Assembly: GCA_051861205.1 (NCBI GenBank)
Contig: JBHYDC010000018.1
Span: 1 to 64,000 of the forward strand
Source of the DNA: JBHYDC01 sp051861205
Lineage (GTDB): Bacteria; Pseudomonadota; Alphaproteobacteria; Rhizobiales; Pleomorphomonadaceae
Direction of reading: 5' to 3'
Length of the DNA: 64,000 bases
The notes beneath the pieces are model-generated. The model did not search any database. It was given only the letters and a program-made list of their open reading frames with translations, and was not told where the DNA came from. The stretch's first letter is position 1; every line of letters starts with the position of its first letter. Of this stretch, positions 1 to 8,641 are shown piece by piece. The translations under genes were made by a program, and so were the position numbers.

Positions 1-298
1 CGTCAGACTGCGCGTTCAGCCCGGTATAGCCGATGCGCGGATCCTGGCGCATGGCGTTGCGGATGTCGTTTTCAAGCGTTTTCAGCCGCTTGGCCTGATA
101 GTCGGCCGTATCGACCTGATAGAGAAGATAAACGCCCCCCTGAAGGTCGAGACCAAGCACGATCTGGCGACCGGGCAACCAACCCGGCCAACTGGCCTTG
201 AGCTGCTCGGAACTGAGGAAGTTCGGTATCAGAACGACAATGCTCAGCACGATCGTGAGCAGGATCGCCGTGACCTTCCACCGAGAGAAATACAACAT
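1..298 (-). CDS. secD: Protein translocase subunit SecD, N-terminal part (runs off the left edge)
   Basis: Only the first 99 codons are inside the window. The ATG at 298 is preceded by a GAGG ribosome-binding site six bases upstream. The product begins with a short cytoplasmic stretch and one transmembrane helix at about residues 8-26, followed by the conserved block GLDLQGGVYLLYQVD at about 49-63, typical of SecD at the periplasmic side of the first helix. SecD with SecF uses the proton gradient to help the SecYEG channel complete protein export. It lies 65 bases downstream of yajC in the same direction, the usual yajC-secD(-secF) arrangement. The rest of SecD and any secF lie outside the window. 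Family assignment is firm despite truncation. Confidence 0.93.
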   Translation of the reverse strand, partial: MLYFSRWKVTAILLTIVLSIVVLIPNFLSSEQLKASWPGWLPGRQIVLGLDLQGGVYLLYQVDTADYQAKRLKTLENDIRNAMRQDPRIGYTGLNAQSD

Positions 299-363
299 CA
301 ATGCCTCGTGCCCAACCTAGGCTTTTCCCGTGAAGCTGCGCGGGCTCCGAACTCGCGATGCAC

Positions 364-711
364 TCAGACGGCGTCTTTGACCGGCTCGCCCTTGGCACGC
401 AGCTCTTGAACGGAGAACCTGGAAACGCGCACCGGCGTCTTCGTCGCGCCTTCACCAACGTCGAGCAAAAGCTCGCTGTCATCGACAACCTTGGTGATCT
501 TGCCGATCAAGCCGCCGCTCATAACGACCGTATCGCCCCGGCGCAGGTTCTTGATCATTTCCTTGTGGTCGGCCGCACGGCGCTGCTGCGGGCGAATGAG
601 CAGGAAATACATGATCACAAAGATCAGGATGAACGGCATGATCTGGATGAGGAAGCCTGTGGCTCCCATCGGATCAGCGGCCGCTTGCGCATAAGCGGGG
701 GTGACGAACAT
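364..711 (-). CDS. yajC: Preprotein translocase accessory subunit YajC
   Basis: This 115-residue protein has one hydrophobic helix at about residues 19-40, followed by the YajC signature LIRPQQRR, then a basic cytoplasmic domain with the RGDTVVMSGGLIGKI block. Length and layout match YajC, the small inner-membrane partner of SecDF. The start at 711 has an AGGAG ribosome-binding site six bases upstream. Immediately downstream is secD, so the pair is probably co-transcribed. The chagasin-like gene 187 bases upstream reads in the same direction but need not belong to the operon. Confidence 0.96.
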   Translation of the reverse strand: MFVTPAYAQAAADPMGATGFLIQIMPFILIFVIMYFLLIRPQQRRAADHKEMIKNLRRGDTVVMSGGLIGKITKVVDDSELLLDVGEGATKTPVRVSRFSVQELRAKGEPVKDAV

Positions 712-898
712 AGTGTACTCCTAGACAAGCTGCGGCCGGCATCCCCAAGGAAATGCTGGACCCAAACGAGACGCTGGCGACATGTGTCGCGTCGCATAAA
801 ATTCGCGCGGACTATACCGAGCGCGCCTCGGAATGCAAACGGAAGCTTGAGCTGGCAGGCGCCTGCCAGCCAAGCCGCGCAAGTGTCGGTCGGCGCGG

Positions 899-1297
899 CT
901 ATTTCCGGACATTGAAGGCGAAGATGAGTTCGTCGCCCTCCCCCTCCAAGTCGAAGGGCCTGGCATAGCGCAGCTTCACGTCCGCGCGCCCCGCCTTCGT
1001 CGCGAAAAGACGCAGGACGCGGGCCGATGGCGCGCCGAGCAGTCCCGACTCAGCCGGTTCGGCGCCGGTCGCGCCAACAAAGTCGACAACGACAATGCCG
1101 CCGGTCATGTCCGTTATCATCCAGGCGTAGCCCGTTGAGGCATTTTCCTGAAGGGTTACAGAAAGGGTGTCCCCAACCGTTGCCACCGTCACTGTGGCCG
1201 CGACGGCGGGATCGACAACCTTCTCTTGTGCGGGCGCCACAGACGCCCAAAGCAGCAGCCCTGCCACGAACACCCCACGCATGAAACGCGCAATCAT
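899..1297 (-). CDS. Chagasin-family (I42) cysteine protease inhibitor, exported
   Basis: A 132-residue protein with an N-terminal signal peptide (hydrophobic residues 8-23, probable cleavage after the VAPAQ region). The mature part has the three loops of the chagasin fold in order: NASTGYAW (normally NPTTGY.W), a glycine-containing middle loop around GLLGAPS, and YARPFD near the C-terminus (normally RPW). Family members block papain-like cysteine proteases by inserting these loops into the active-site cleft. The RPW tryptophan is replaced by phenylalanine and the proline of NPTTG by alanine, so affinity may differ from the type member. It lies between yajC and a divergent ATPase gene with no papain-like protease nearby. 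Its target and its location (periplasm or outside) are inferred, not shown. Confidence 0.72.
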   Translation of the reverse strand: MIARFMRGVFVAGLLLWASVAPAQEKVVDPAVAATVTVATVGDTLSVTLQENASTGYAWMITDMTGGIVVVDFVGATGAEPAESGLLGAPSARVLRLFATKAGRADVKLRYARPFDLEGEGDELIFAFNVRK

Positions 1298-1464
1298 GAG
1301 TCGTTTCCCCCGTATTTCTATCGAGATCTATTCAGGAGTTGGCCCTTGACGCAAGCATCTTTTCACGCTTTGTTCTATCGATATGCACTTGAGCTTTGGG
1401 CGGCATCGTCGAGGGCAAGACGGTATGTCGTCTGTGTAACTCCGGACTTTAAGGGATAGAGACT

Positions 1465-2343
1465 TTGTCGCAGGACCCGCTGGGTGTTTTGAACGACTAT
1501 CTCGGCCGACTCGTCGCGGCCGTTGAGCGCCTTGCGCCGGCGGAACAGTATACGGCTGATTTCTCGCTGGCCGATGCCTTTGTCTGGAACCCTACACGGT
1601 ATGGGTTGCAGCCCGTATTGAAGGTGAACAGGGTCGAGATCGGGCTTTTACGGGGCGTGGACCGAAACCGTGACATTGTTCTCGACAATACGGAGCGGTT
1701 TGCCCGCGGCGTTCCGGCGAACAACGCCCTGCTTTGGGGCGCCCGGGGCATGGGAAAATCGTCGCTTGTGAAGGCAGTCCATGCGGCGGTGAACGAAAAG
1801 CTGACCGCTGCCGGCGAACGCCCGCTGAAATTGATCGAGATTCACCGGGAGGATATCGAGACCTTACCGGATCTGATGGGGTTGGTCCGCCCTGCCCCAT
1901 TCCGGTTCATCGTATTTTGCGACGACCTCTCGTTCGACCATGATGATACATCCTACAAGTCGCTGAAGGCGGTGCTGGAAGGCGGAATCGAGGGGCGGCC
2001 GGAGAATGTTCTGTTCTACGCCACATCGAACCGGCGGCACCTTCTGCCTCGCGACATGATGGAGAACGAACGCTCGACGGCGATCAATCCAAGCGAAGCC
2101 GTCGAGGAAAAGGTGTCGCTTTCCGATCGGTTCGGATTGTGGATCGGCTTTCACAAATGCAGCCAGGATGAGTATCTGGAGATGGTGGCGGGCTATGTGA
2201 CGGCGCTCGGCTTGGACATTGAGGCCGAACAGCTCCGGGCCGAGGCGCTCGAATGGTCGACCACGCGGGGGGCACGATCGGGCCGAGTGGCCTTTCAATA
2301 TGTCCAGGATCTGGCTGGCCGTCTTGCCGTTCGCGGAGCCTGA
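1465..2343 (+). CDS. DUF815-family AAA ATP-binding protein
   Basis: This 292-residue protein has a Walker A motif GARGMGKSSLVKA at about residues 93-105 and a Walker B-like FIVFCDDLSFD, followed by an arginine-containing sensor segment (ATSNRRHL). This arrangement is typical of DUF815, a conserved but uncharacterised P-loop ATPase family. The start is a TTG at 1465 with AAGGGA about eight bases upstream; no better ATG occurs before the conserved N-terminal segment. It is transcribed away from the chagasin and yajC genes and converges on the NlpD-like gene, a neighbourhood common in Alphaproteobacteria. The biochemical role is unknown; ATP binding is clear from the motifs. Confidence 0.86.
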   Translation: MSQDPLGVLNDYLGRLVAAVERLAPAEQYTADFSLADAFVWNPTRYGLQPVLKVNRVEIGLLRGVDRNRDIVLDNTERFARGVPANNALLWGARGMGKSSLVKAVHAAVNEKLTAAGERPLKLIEIHREDIETLPDLMGLVRPAPFRFIVFCDDLSFDHDDTSYKSLKAVLEGGIEGRPENVLFYATSNRRHLLPRDMMENERSTAINPSEAVEEKVSLSDRFGLWIGFHKCSQDEYLEMVAGYVTALGLDIEAEQLRAEALEWSTTRGARSGRVAFQYVQDLAGRLAVRGA

Positions 2344-2350
2344 ATGCAAA

Positions 2351-2377
2351 GCGGTCCGGTGGAGCACACCGGACCGC
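2351..2377. terminator. Hairpin between convergent genes, probable bidirectional terminator
   Basis: A perfect 11-bp stem (left arm 2351-2361, right arm 2367-2377) with a five-base loop lies just after the DUF815 stop and before the end of the convergent NlpD-like gene. On the minus strand the stem is followed by a short T run (TTTGCATT). The T tract is weak, so strength is uncertain. Confidence 0.6.
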
Positions 2378-2401
2378 GAGACCCATGACGACGCGCGGTT
2401 A

Positions 2402-3730
2402 TCAGCCGCTCAGATACGGAAGTGGGTCAACCGGGCGGTTGCCGCTGCGGATCTCAAAGTGAAGCTGCGGGCGGGTTACGTTGCCGGTGGCGCCAACTTT
2501 GCCAAGCGTCTGCCCGCGCATCACGGTGTCACCGCGCTGAACGAGAATTTCGCTGGCATGAGCATAGGCGCTGACCATGCCGCTCGGGTGTTTGACGAGG
2601 ACGAGGTTTCCGTAGCCCTTCAACTCGTTGCCGGCATAAATCACCTCGCCGCCTTCGGCTGCCTTGATCGGGGTGCCCTCGGGAACTTCGATGTTGATGC
2701 CGTCGTTGCGCTCGCCATTGGCTTTGACGCCGTATCCACTGATCACGCGACCGCGAACGGGCCAGCGGAAATTCCCATTTGATGCAGCCTGAACGCCCGT
2801 TCCGGTTGCTGTTTGCGGCGCGGACTTTGCGCCTTGAGAGAGCGCGGCCGTCTGGCTAGGCGGCGTTGCCGTCGCGGTCGGCTGTGCGGGAGCGACCGGC
2901 TTTGTCGCGGCAACCGGTGATGGGGCCGGTGCGGGCGCCGGGCGAACGGTGGCGTCGGACATCGTTCCGGTGTTCAGCGCGGCAACCTGGGTCGTGGCGG
3001 TTGCGTTGCTCGGCAGCCTGAGCTTCTGGCCAACCTTGATCGGCGCGGCGGGGTCGATACCGTTCAGCGCCGCGAGTTCGGCGGAGCGCATACCGTAACC
3101 GTTGGCGATCCGGCCGAGACTATCGCCGGACTTCACCACGTAAATGCCGCCAGCGGCGGCAACGGGCGGCGCCGTGTTGACGGAGGGAACGGCGATCGTC
3201 GGCGCAGCGGCGACTGACGCGCCGTAGTTATAGACCGGGATGATGATCTGCTGACCCGGCACAAGAACGGCGGCGGCCGATAGGTTGTTCGATTGGCGCA
3301 ACGCAGGTTCCGGGATGCCGTATCGGCGCGAAATCGTCTGCAGCGTTTCGTCGGGGCGAATGACGTAAGGGGTGCCCCCGGCCGTCGTCCAGCCCGAAGC
3401 GGTGGCGGCGGGCGTTGCGGCGGACAGGGTGTCGCTGCGAACAAAGGGTGCATTGCTGGCAACCGCACCCGGCGCGGGCGGCAACGTGTTTGATGTAACC
3501 GATGCCGTGGGATAGGCCGTCGCAACCGGGGGTGGAGGCGGCAAGGAGCCGGTAACGACGCCATCGGGGCTGCCACCCGGTACCATCGCCTGCTGATTGC
3601 TGGTCGGCTCGAACAGGTTACCGAATCTCGTCACGTCGGCGCTGCAACCGGCGGCCGTTCCAGCAAGCACGGCAACTGCCGCTACATTGCCTAAAAAGCG
3701 GACTTTTGAACTTTTCGCAGGGTAACGCAT
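2402..3730 (-). CDS. nlpD: NlpD/DipM-like lipoprotein: two LysM domains and a degenerate LytM (M23) domain
   Basis: This 442-residue protein starts with a signal and probable lipobox ending at Cys29. A Pro/Ala/Ser-rich linker follows, then two LysM peptidoglycan-binding domains (about 125-165 and 196-242), another low-complexity linker, and a C-terminal LytM domain (about 323-442). Metal ligands of active M23 peptidases are missing: the first motif reads NDGINIE where an H...D motif is expected, and the last reads PQLHFE instead of HxH. The same degeneracy is known in E. coli NlpD and Caulobacter DipM, which activate amidases rather than cut the wall themselves. The downstream position after surE-pcm is the classical nlpD context. 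Expected role: periplasmic activator of septal peptidoglycan splitting. Confidence 0.88.
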   Translation of the reverse strand: MRYPAKSSKVRFLGNVAAVAVLAGTAAGCSADVTRFGNLFEPTSNQQAMVPGGSPDGVVTGSLPPPPPVATAYPTASVTSNTLPPAPGAVASNAPFVRSDTLSAATPAATASGWTTAGGTPYVIRPDETLQTISRRYGIPEPALRQSNNLSAAAVLVPGQQIIIPVYNYGASVAAAPTIAVPSVNTAPPVAAAGGIYVVKSGDSLGRIANGYGMRSAELAALNGIDPAAPIKVGQKLRLPSNATATTQVAALNTGTMSDATVRPAPAPAPSPVAATKPVAPAQPTATATPPSQTAALSQGAKSAPQTATGTGVQAASNGNFRWPVRGRVISGYGVKANGERNDGINIEVPEGTPIKAAEGGEVIYAGNELKGYGNLVLVKHPSGMVSAYAHASEILVQRGDTVMRGQTLGKVGATGNVTRPQLHFEIRSGNRPVDPLPYLSG

Positions 3731-3955
3731 GGTGTTCGTTTCTCGCCGCGCTTACTCATAACGGTCCAATGGATTAAAGCCGAGTAACATTGACAAAGAC
3801 TTAAGACGCTTCGCCACGCCTATATAAATCAGACTATTCCGGCATCAGAGGTGCCGTTCCCGCATGGAAAATGCACTTCGGCCGGCTCCTGTCCTTGTTT
3901 GAAAAATCGGGATCGAAGCACAGCGACGACCGATATTATTCGGTGCAGTTAGCTT

Positions 3956-4606
3956 TCAAAGGCGGCTCGCGACACCCTCAATCAACGGTATGAATCGGAC
4001 TTGGCCGACATCGGTTCGGTGGAAAAGTCTACCATCACGAATGATTCGAACAAGCGTTTGGCTTGGTCCGGAGCCCACGGGAGCGACCAGGATGCCCTTG
4101 TCGGCGAGTTGATCCATCAGCGCCGGCGGAATTTTTGCGACGGCGCCGTCGATCACAATGCGGTGGTAAGGCGCTTGCCTGGAAAAACCATCGAAGCCGT
4201 CGGCAACCATGGGCGTGACATTGGCGATCTTGAGTGCGGTCAAGCGGTCTTCGGTAAGGTCGACGAGCGTACGGAACCGGTCGAGCGTGATGACCTTTGC
4301 GGCGAGCAAAGCGAGGATGGCGGCCTGGAATCCGGAGCCGCAACCGACCTCCAAAACGGTGTCAGCAGGCCGGACCTCCAGCGCTGTCAGCATGGTGGCG
4401 ACTGTGGACGGTGCACTCAGCGTCTGCCCGCATTCGATCGGGAGGGCGCGATCCTGATAGGTGTCGGCCTGATAGGGCGCGGGCACGAACATGCGGCGCG
4501 GGATCCGCGCGAATGCCGCGACAACTTCAGGCTGAAACGGGCCCGCGCTCCGGAGCTTGGCGGCAAGGCCGGTCATAGCTCCGAGATCGCGGTCGAAGGA
4601 CCTCAT
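3956..4606 (-). CDS. pcm: Protein-L-isoaspartate O-methyltransferase
   Basis: It repairs damaged proteins by methylating L-isoaspartyl residues with S-adenosylmethionine. The 216-residue product contains the SAM-binding motif VLEVGCGSGFQAAIL and the family blocks RIPRRMFVP and QTLSAPSTVATM. I chose the ATG at 4606 (protein beginning MRSFDRD) because CTGGAG lies six bases upstream; the reading frame stays open 15 codons further into surE without a comparable ribosome-binding site. surE ends 16 bases upstream, so the two are almost certainly co-transcribed, as in many bacteria. Confidence 0.95.
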   Translation of the reverse strand: MRSFDRDLGAMTGLAAKLRSAGPFQPEVVAAFARIPRRMFVPAPYQADTYQDRALPIECGQTLSAPSTVATMLTALEVRPADTVLEVGCGSGFQAAILALLAAKVITLDRFRTLVDLTEDRLTALKIANVTPMVADGFDGFSRQAPYHRIVIDGAVAKIPPALMDQLADKGILVAPVGSGPSQTLVRIIRDGRLFHRTDVGQVRFIPLIEGVASRL

Positions 4607-4622
4607 CGCTGGCTCCAGGGTA

Positions 4623-5378
4623 TCAATCGAACATGTGTGCGAGCCGTTCAAGCCCCGAATGGTCGGTCATATCAAGCCGCAGCGGAGTGACCGAGATCCG
4701 ATCGGCCGCCAGGGCGTGCTTGTCGGTGCCCGGCTCCGGCGCTTTCTCGGCACGAGAATAAGCCAACCAGTAATAGGGCTTACGGCGGCTGTCGAGGCGC
4801 GCTTCGGCCTTGAGGGCGTGGCTATCGGTCCCCTGCCGGGTGACTTCGACGCCCTGAACGGCATCTGCCGCGCATTTGGGAAAGTTCAGGTTCACCAGCG
4901 TGCCCGCCGGGATGCCGGCAGCAAGAATGCGGCGGATGAGGGCGGGCGCATGGGCTTCAGCCGTCGCGAACGGGATTTCGGCGCTGCTGGCATAGTCATA
5001 GAGCTGACTGAGCGCGATCGACGGAATACCCAGAAGCGTTCCCTCGATGGCACCCGCCACAGTGCCGGAATAGGTGATGTCGTCGGCGATGTTCGCGCCA
5101 TGGTTGACGCCGGAGAGAATGAGATCCGGCGCGGCGGGCATCAATTCGCGCACGGCCATGATTACGCAGTCCGTGGGCGTGCCGCGCACGGCAAAGCGGC
5201 GCGTTTCGATGTCGCGCACGCGGATGGGGTCGTGCAGCGTGAGCGAATGGGCGAGACCGGACTGGTCGGTTTCGGGCGCGACAACCCAGACTTCGCCGCC
5301 AACGGACGCGGCGATCCGCTCCAGCGCGGAAAGGCCGGGGGCGTGAATGCCGTCATCATTGGTGATGAGGATGCGCAT
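4623..5378 (-). CDS. surE: 5'/3'-nucleotidase SurE
   Basis: A 251-residue protein opening with MRILITNDDGIHAPG, where the paired aspartates bind the catalytic metal, followed by the GTPTDCV and SGVNHGANI blocks carrying the other ligands and the anion hole. SurE removes phosphate from nucleoside monophosphates and is linked to stationary-phase survival. It sits between serS (upstream) and pcm (downstream), all on the minus strand. Full length, no anomalies. Confidence 0.97.
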   Translation of the reverse strand: MRILITNDDGIHAPGLSALERIAASVGGEVWVVAPETDQSGLAHSLTLHDPIRVRDIETRRFAVRGTPTDCVIMAVRELMPAAPDLILSGVNHGANIADDITYSGTVAGAIEGTLLGIPSIALSQLYDYASSAEIPFATAEAHAPALIRRILAAGIPAGTLVNLNFPKCAADAVQGVEVTRQGTDSHALKAEARLDSRRKPYYWLAYSRAEKAPEPGTDKHALAADRISVTPLRLDMTDHSGLERLAHMFD

Positions 5379-5425
5379 GGAAAATCTGCTCCAACGTTAC
5401 TGTCATGCCCCACGCCGGAGCGCGC

Positions 5426-6718
5426 TCAAGCCCGCTCGATCCGCTCAATGCCGCCCATATAGGGGCGAAGAGCTTCGGGCACTTCGATCACGCCGGCTTG
5501 GGTCTGGTATGTTTCCATCACCGCGATCAGCGCACGGCCGACGGCCACGCCGGATCCGTTCAGCGTGTGCACCAAACGCACTGGTTTGCCGTCGCTTGGA
5601 CGATAGCGGGCGTTCATGCGGCGGGCCTGGAAATCGCCGCAGACGGAGCAGGACGAAATCTCGCGGAAGGTGCGCTGGCCGGGTAGCCACACTTCGATGT
5701 CATAGGTTTTCTGCGATCCGAATCCCATGTCCCCGGTGCAAAGTGTGACGACGCGGTAGGCAAGGCCGAGCCGCTTCAGCACGGATTCGGCGGACGCCAA
5801 CATGCGCTCATGCTCGGCGAGCGACGTTTCAGGCGTCGTCACGGAGACGAGTTCGACCTTGTTGAACTGGTGCTGCCGCAGCATGCCGCGCACGTCGCGG
5901 CCGGCCGATCCGGCTTCCGAGCGGAAACAGGGGGTTAGCGCGGTAACGCGAATGGGAAGGGCGCTTTCGTCCAAAATCTCGCCGGCCGCCATATAGGTGA
6001 GCGGCACTTCGGCGGTCGGGATCAGCCAACGGTCATCGGTGGTCCGGAACAGATCGTCGCCGAATTTGGGAAGCTTGTCGGTGCCGAACATCGCTTCGTC
6101 GCGCACGAGCAGCGGCGGCTGAATTTCGGTGTAGCCGTTTTCGGTCGTGTGAAGATCGAGCATGAATTGGCCGAGTGCCCGCTCCATCCGAGCGAGGTGA
6201 CCGCGCAAGATCGTGAAGCGCGCGCCGGACATTTTGGCGGCGCGCTCGAAATCCATCATGCCGAGCGCTTCGCCAAGCTCGAAATGCTCCTTCGCCCAGT
6301 CGATTTGGCGTGGCTCGCCATGGGTGCGGTAGACCACGTTGTCGTGCTCGTCGCGGCCGATGGGAACATCTTCGAGCGGCGCGTTCGGGATGACGGAGAG
6401 GGCGTAGGTCAGCGCTTCGTCAAGTGCGCGCTCCTTGACCTCGCCGTCTTGGATGAAGCTCTTGAGGTTTGCGACCTCGGCCATCAGTTCGGCGGCGCGG
6501 GCTTCGTCATTTGCGGCCTTGGCCTTGCCGATTTCTTTCGAGAGAGCGTTCCGCCGCTCCTGCGCTTGCTGAAGCGATTGGAGATGGGCGCGGCGAGCGT
6601 CGTCCTTGGCGAGCACATCAGCCACCGTTGCCTCGGCCGCGCCCTCGGATTGGCCGCGCCGCACGAGAGCACCCTTCAGGGCATCGCGATCGTCGCGAAT
6701 CCACTTGATGTCGAGCAT
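5426..6718 (-). CDS. serS: Seryl-tRNA synthetase
   Basis: This 430-residue class II synthetase charges tRNA-Ser. Residues 1-110 form the expected two-helix coiled-coil arm that grips the long variable arm of the tRNA (rich in A, E, K and R). The catalytic core has motif 2 (PCFRSEAGSAGRDVRGMLR) and motif 3 near the C-terminus (NGSGVAVGRALIAVMETYQ). It starts with MLDIKWIRD, the usual beginning. It reads into surE with 47 bases between them. Confidence 0.97.
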   Translation of the reverse strand: MLDIKWIRDDRDALKGALVRRGQSEGAAEATVADVLAKDDARRAHLQSLQQAQERRNALSKEIGKAKAANDEARAAELMAEVANLKSFIQDGEVKERALDEALTYALSVIPNAPLEDVPIGRDEHDNVVYRTHGEPRQIDWAKEHFELGEALGMMDFERAAKMSGARFTILRGHLARMERALGQFMLDLHTTENGYTEIQPPLLVRDEAMFGTDKLPKFGDDLFRTTDDRWLIPTAEVPLTYMAAGEILDESALPIRVTALTPCFRSEAGSAGRDVRGMLRQHQFNKVELVSVTTPETSLAEHERMLASAESVLKRLGLAYRVVTLCTGDMGFGSQKTYDIEVWLPGQRTFREISSCSVCGDFQARRMNARYRPSDGKPVRLVHTLNGSGVAVGRALIAVMETYQTQAGVIEVPEALRPYMGGIERIERA

Positions 6719-6769
6719 AGAGCCTCTCGTCCGCGTAAAGCCCAGAAACCGAAGCGAGCGGCCCTGAAA

Positions 6770-7564
6770 TCAGGGCTCGGTGGCTTCCACCCTCGCCTCG
6801 TCGCGCTTCTTCATAAAGCGGATGGCGATGATCGAAACTTCGTAAAGAAGCATGGTCGGGACCGCAAGGAGGATCTGGGACAGCGGATCCGGGGGCGTCA
6901 ACACGGCCGCGACGACGAAGGCGATCAAGATCGCGTAGCGCCGCTTCGCTTTCAGACCTTCCTCCGTCACCATACCAGCCCTGGCAAGCAAGGTGAGAAG
7001 AACAGGAAGCTGAAACACGATGCCGAATGAGAAGATCATCGTCATGATCAGTGACAGATACTCGGAAACGCGCGGCAGCAGCGAGATGGATGCCTTGCCC
7101 GCCCCGCCCGCTTGTTCCATCGACAGGAAAAAATGCATCATCACGGGCATGACGAAGAAATACACGAGCGCCGCGCCCAGGCCGAACAAGAGTGGGGTCG
7201 CGAACAGGAAAGGCATGAATGCCCGACGCTCATGCTTGTAGAGGCCGGGCGCCACAAACATGTAAATCTGCGTCGCGATCACGGGGAAGGCGATGAAGAG
7301 CGCGCCGAACAGGGCAAGCTTAAGTTGAGTGAAGAAATATTCCTGCGGCGCAGTGTAGATGAGCTGAACATCTTGATTTGCACCAGCCGCACGCTCGAAG
7401 GGAACGACAAGAATATTGAAGATATCCGTAGCGAAATAAAAGCAAACAATGAAACACACGAAGATTGCAACCAACGACTTCAAAAGTCGCGTGCGCAGCT
7501 CTCGGATGTGGTCCATCAACGGGGCCTTGGAGGCTTCGATATCCTGTTCGTTCTTCGCAATCAT
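6770..7564 (-). CDS. tatC: Sec-independent protein translocase TatC
   Basis: This 264-residue polytopic membrane protein shows six hydrophobic helices and the TatC signature near the N-terminus (APLMDHIRELRTRLL), where the glutamate takes part in recognising the twin-arginine signal peptide. FGLGAALVYFFVMP and FGIVFQLPV are further family blocks. TatC with TatB forms the receptor of the twin-arginine export pathway for folded proteins. Its ATG at 7564 overlaps the tatB stop by four bases, so translation is probably coupled. Confidence 0.97.
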   Translation of the reverse strand: MIAKNEQDIEASKAPLMDHIRELRTRLLKSLVAIFVCFIVCFYFATDIFNILVVPFERAAGANQDVQLIYTAPQEYFFTQLKLALFGALFIAFPVIATQIYMFVAPGLYKHERRAFMPFLFATPLLFGLGAALVYFFVMPVMMHFFLSMEQAGGAGKASISLLPRVSEYLSLIMTMIFSFGIVFQLPVLLTLLARAGMVTEEGLKAKRRYAILIAFVVAAVLTPPDPLSQILLAVPTMLLYEVSIIAIRFMKKRDEARVEATEP

Positions 7565-8199
7565 GATGAGCCTCCCCCGCTAGCCGGCACCGGAGTCGAG
7601 GGTGCGATGGGCGCAACCGGGGCGGGTGTCGCCGTCTGGGTCGAAGGTGACGCGGACGTGGCAGGAGCAGCCGTTGTTGCGACAGGCGCCGTACTCGGCT
7701 TCGCAGCCGCATCGACGGACGGCGCTAACGGCGCGGCTGGAAGCGGAGATTGCGGCTCGCTCGCTTTCGCGGGCGCCGGAGGAGGCACGGGAGCGGGCGG
7801 CGGATTGGCGGGCGCCGGCGTGGCAACGGGCAGCGCCAGGTCGGCCAACTGCGGCTCCTCGTCCTCGGCTGCCGGGGATGGCGATTCCATCGGGGTCAAA
7901 GGGGCGGCCAGCGTACGCTTCAGGTCGTCGCCGATCGAGCGGATCGGGTCGAGAGCTTTGCGCACGTCGGTCAGAGGGTTGAGGTCCTTGATCTGCTGGC
8001 GCGTGTCCATCAGATCCGCCTCAAGTTCGGCTTCCCGCAACGCCTTATTGAACTGCGACTGGAAGTCGCCAGCCATACGGCGGCCCTTGCTCACCATCTG
8101 GCCGACAGTCCGAAGCAGCCTCGGCAAATCCTTCGTTGGAAAAATGACGATCGCCACGACCGCGATCACCAGAATTTCCGTCCACCCGATTTCAAACAT
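7561..8199 (-). CDS. tatB: Sec-independent protein translocase TatB
   Basis: The 212-residue product starts MFEIGWTEILVIAVVAIVIF, a single N-terminal helix with the conserved Glu8, followed by the amphipathic helix beginning PTKDLPRLLRT. Residues from about 120 onward are a long Pro/Ala-rich tail of low complexity, which accounts for the large size compared with E. coli TatB (171 residues). Such tails are common in Alphaproteobacteria. It lies in the order tatA-tatB-tatC. Confidence 0.95.
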   Translation of the reverse strand: MFEIGWTEILVIAVVAIVIFPTKDLPRLLRTVGQMVSKGRRMAGDFQSQFNKALREAELEADLMDTRQQIKDLNPLTDVRKALDPIRSIGDDLKRTLAAPLTPMESPSPAAEDEEPQLADLALPVATPAPANPPPAPVPPPAPAKASEPQSPLPAAPLAPSVDAAAKPSTAPVATTAAPATSASPSTQTATPAPVAPIAPSTPVPASGGGSS

Positions 8200-8277
8200 G
8201 CCACCTAGTCCACGCTAAACGACGCGGAGGCCGGTTGGCCCCTCGCGTCCCGCGTATTGAGTTCAAAGCGGCGTCCG

Positions 8278-8511
8278 TCAGACCTTGCGGGCGTCTTCGG
8301 GGTGCGCAACCGGAGCTTCGGTGCGATTGTCGATGGACTTAACATCGCTGGTCGCAGGCGCGGTCGCGGTGTCGTCTTCGGACATGCCCTTTTTGAAGCT
8401 CTTGATGCCCTTGGCGAAATCGCCCATCAGCTCAGGGATCTTGCCCCGGCCGAACAAAAGAAGCATGACGACCAGAACGATCAGCCAATGCCAGATACTG
8501 AAAGAACCCAT
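8278..8511 (-). CDS. tatA: Sec-independent protein translocase TatA
   Basis: A 77-residue protein with the TatA pattern: one helix (WHWLIVLVVMLLLFG), the FGRGKIPELMGD hinge, then an amphipathic helix containing GIKSFKKGM. TatA oligomers form the passage for folded substrates. It is first in the tatABC cluster, 78 bases before tatB. Confidence 0.96.
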   Translation of the reverse strand: MGSFSIWHWLIVLVVMLLLFGRGKIPELMGDFAKGIKSFKKGMSEDDTATAPATSDVKSIDNRTEAPVAHPEDARKV

Positions 8512-8641
8512 CGATCCAACTCCCTACGCGGGTATTCTTGCTCGGCGCGCACCATTGCATACCGCGCATCCTGCCGCAACAAACCGCACCCCGGAGATGT
8601 GATCTACGCCGGCACGGATCGCAAGTCCGGATAGCGGGCAT

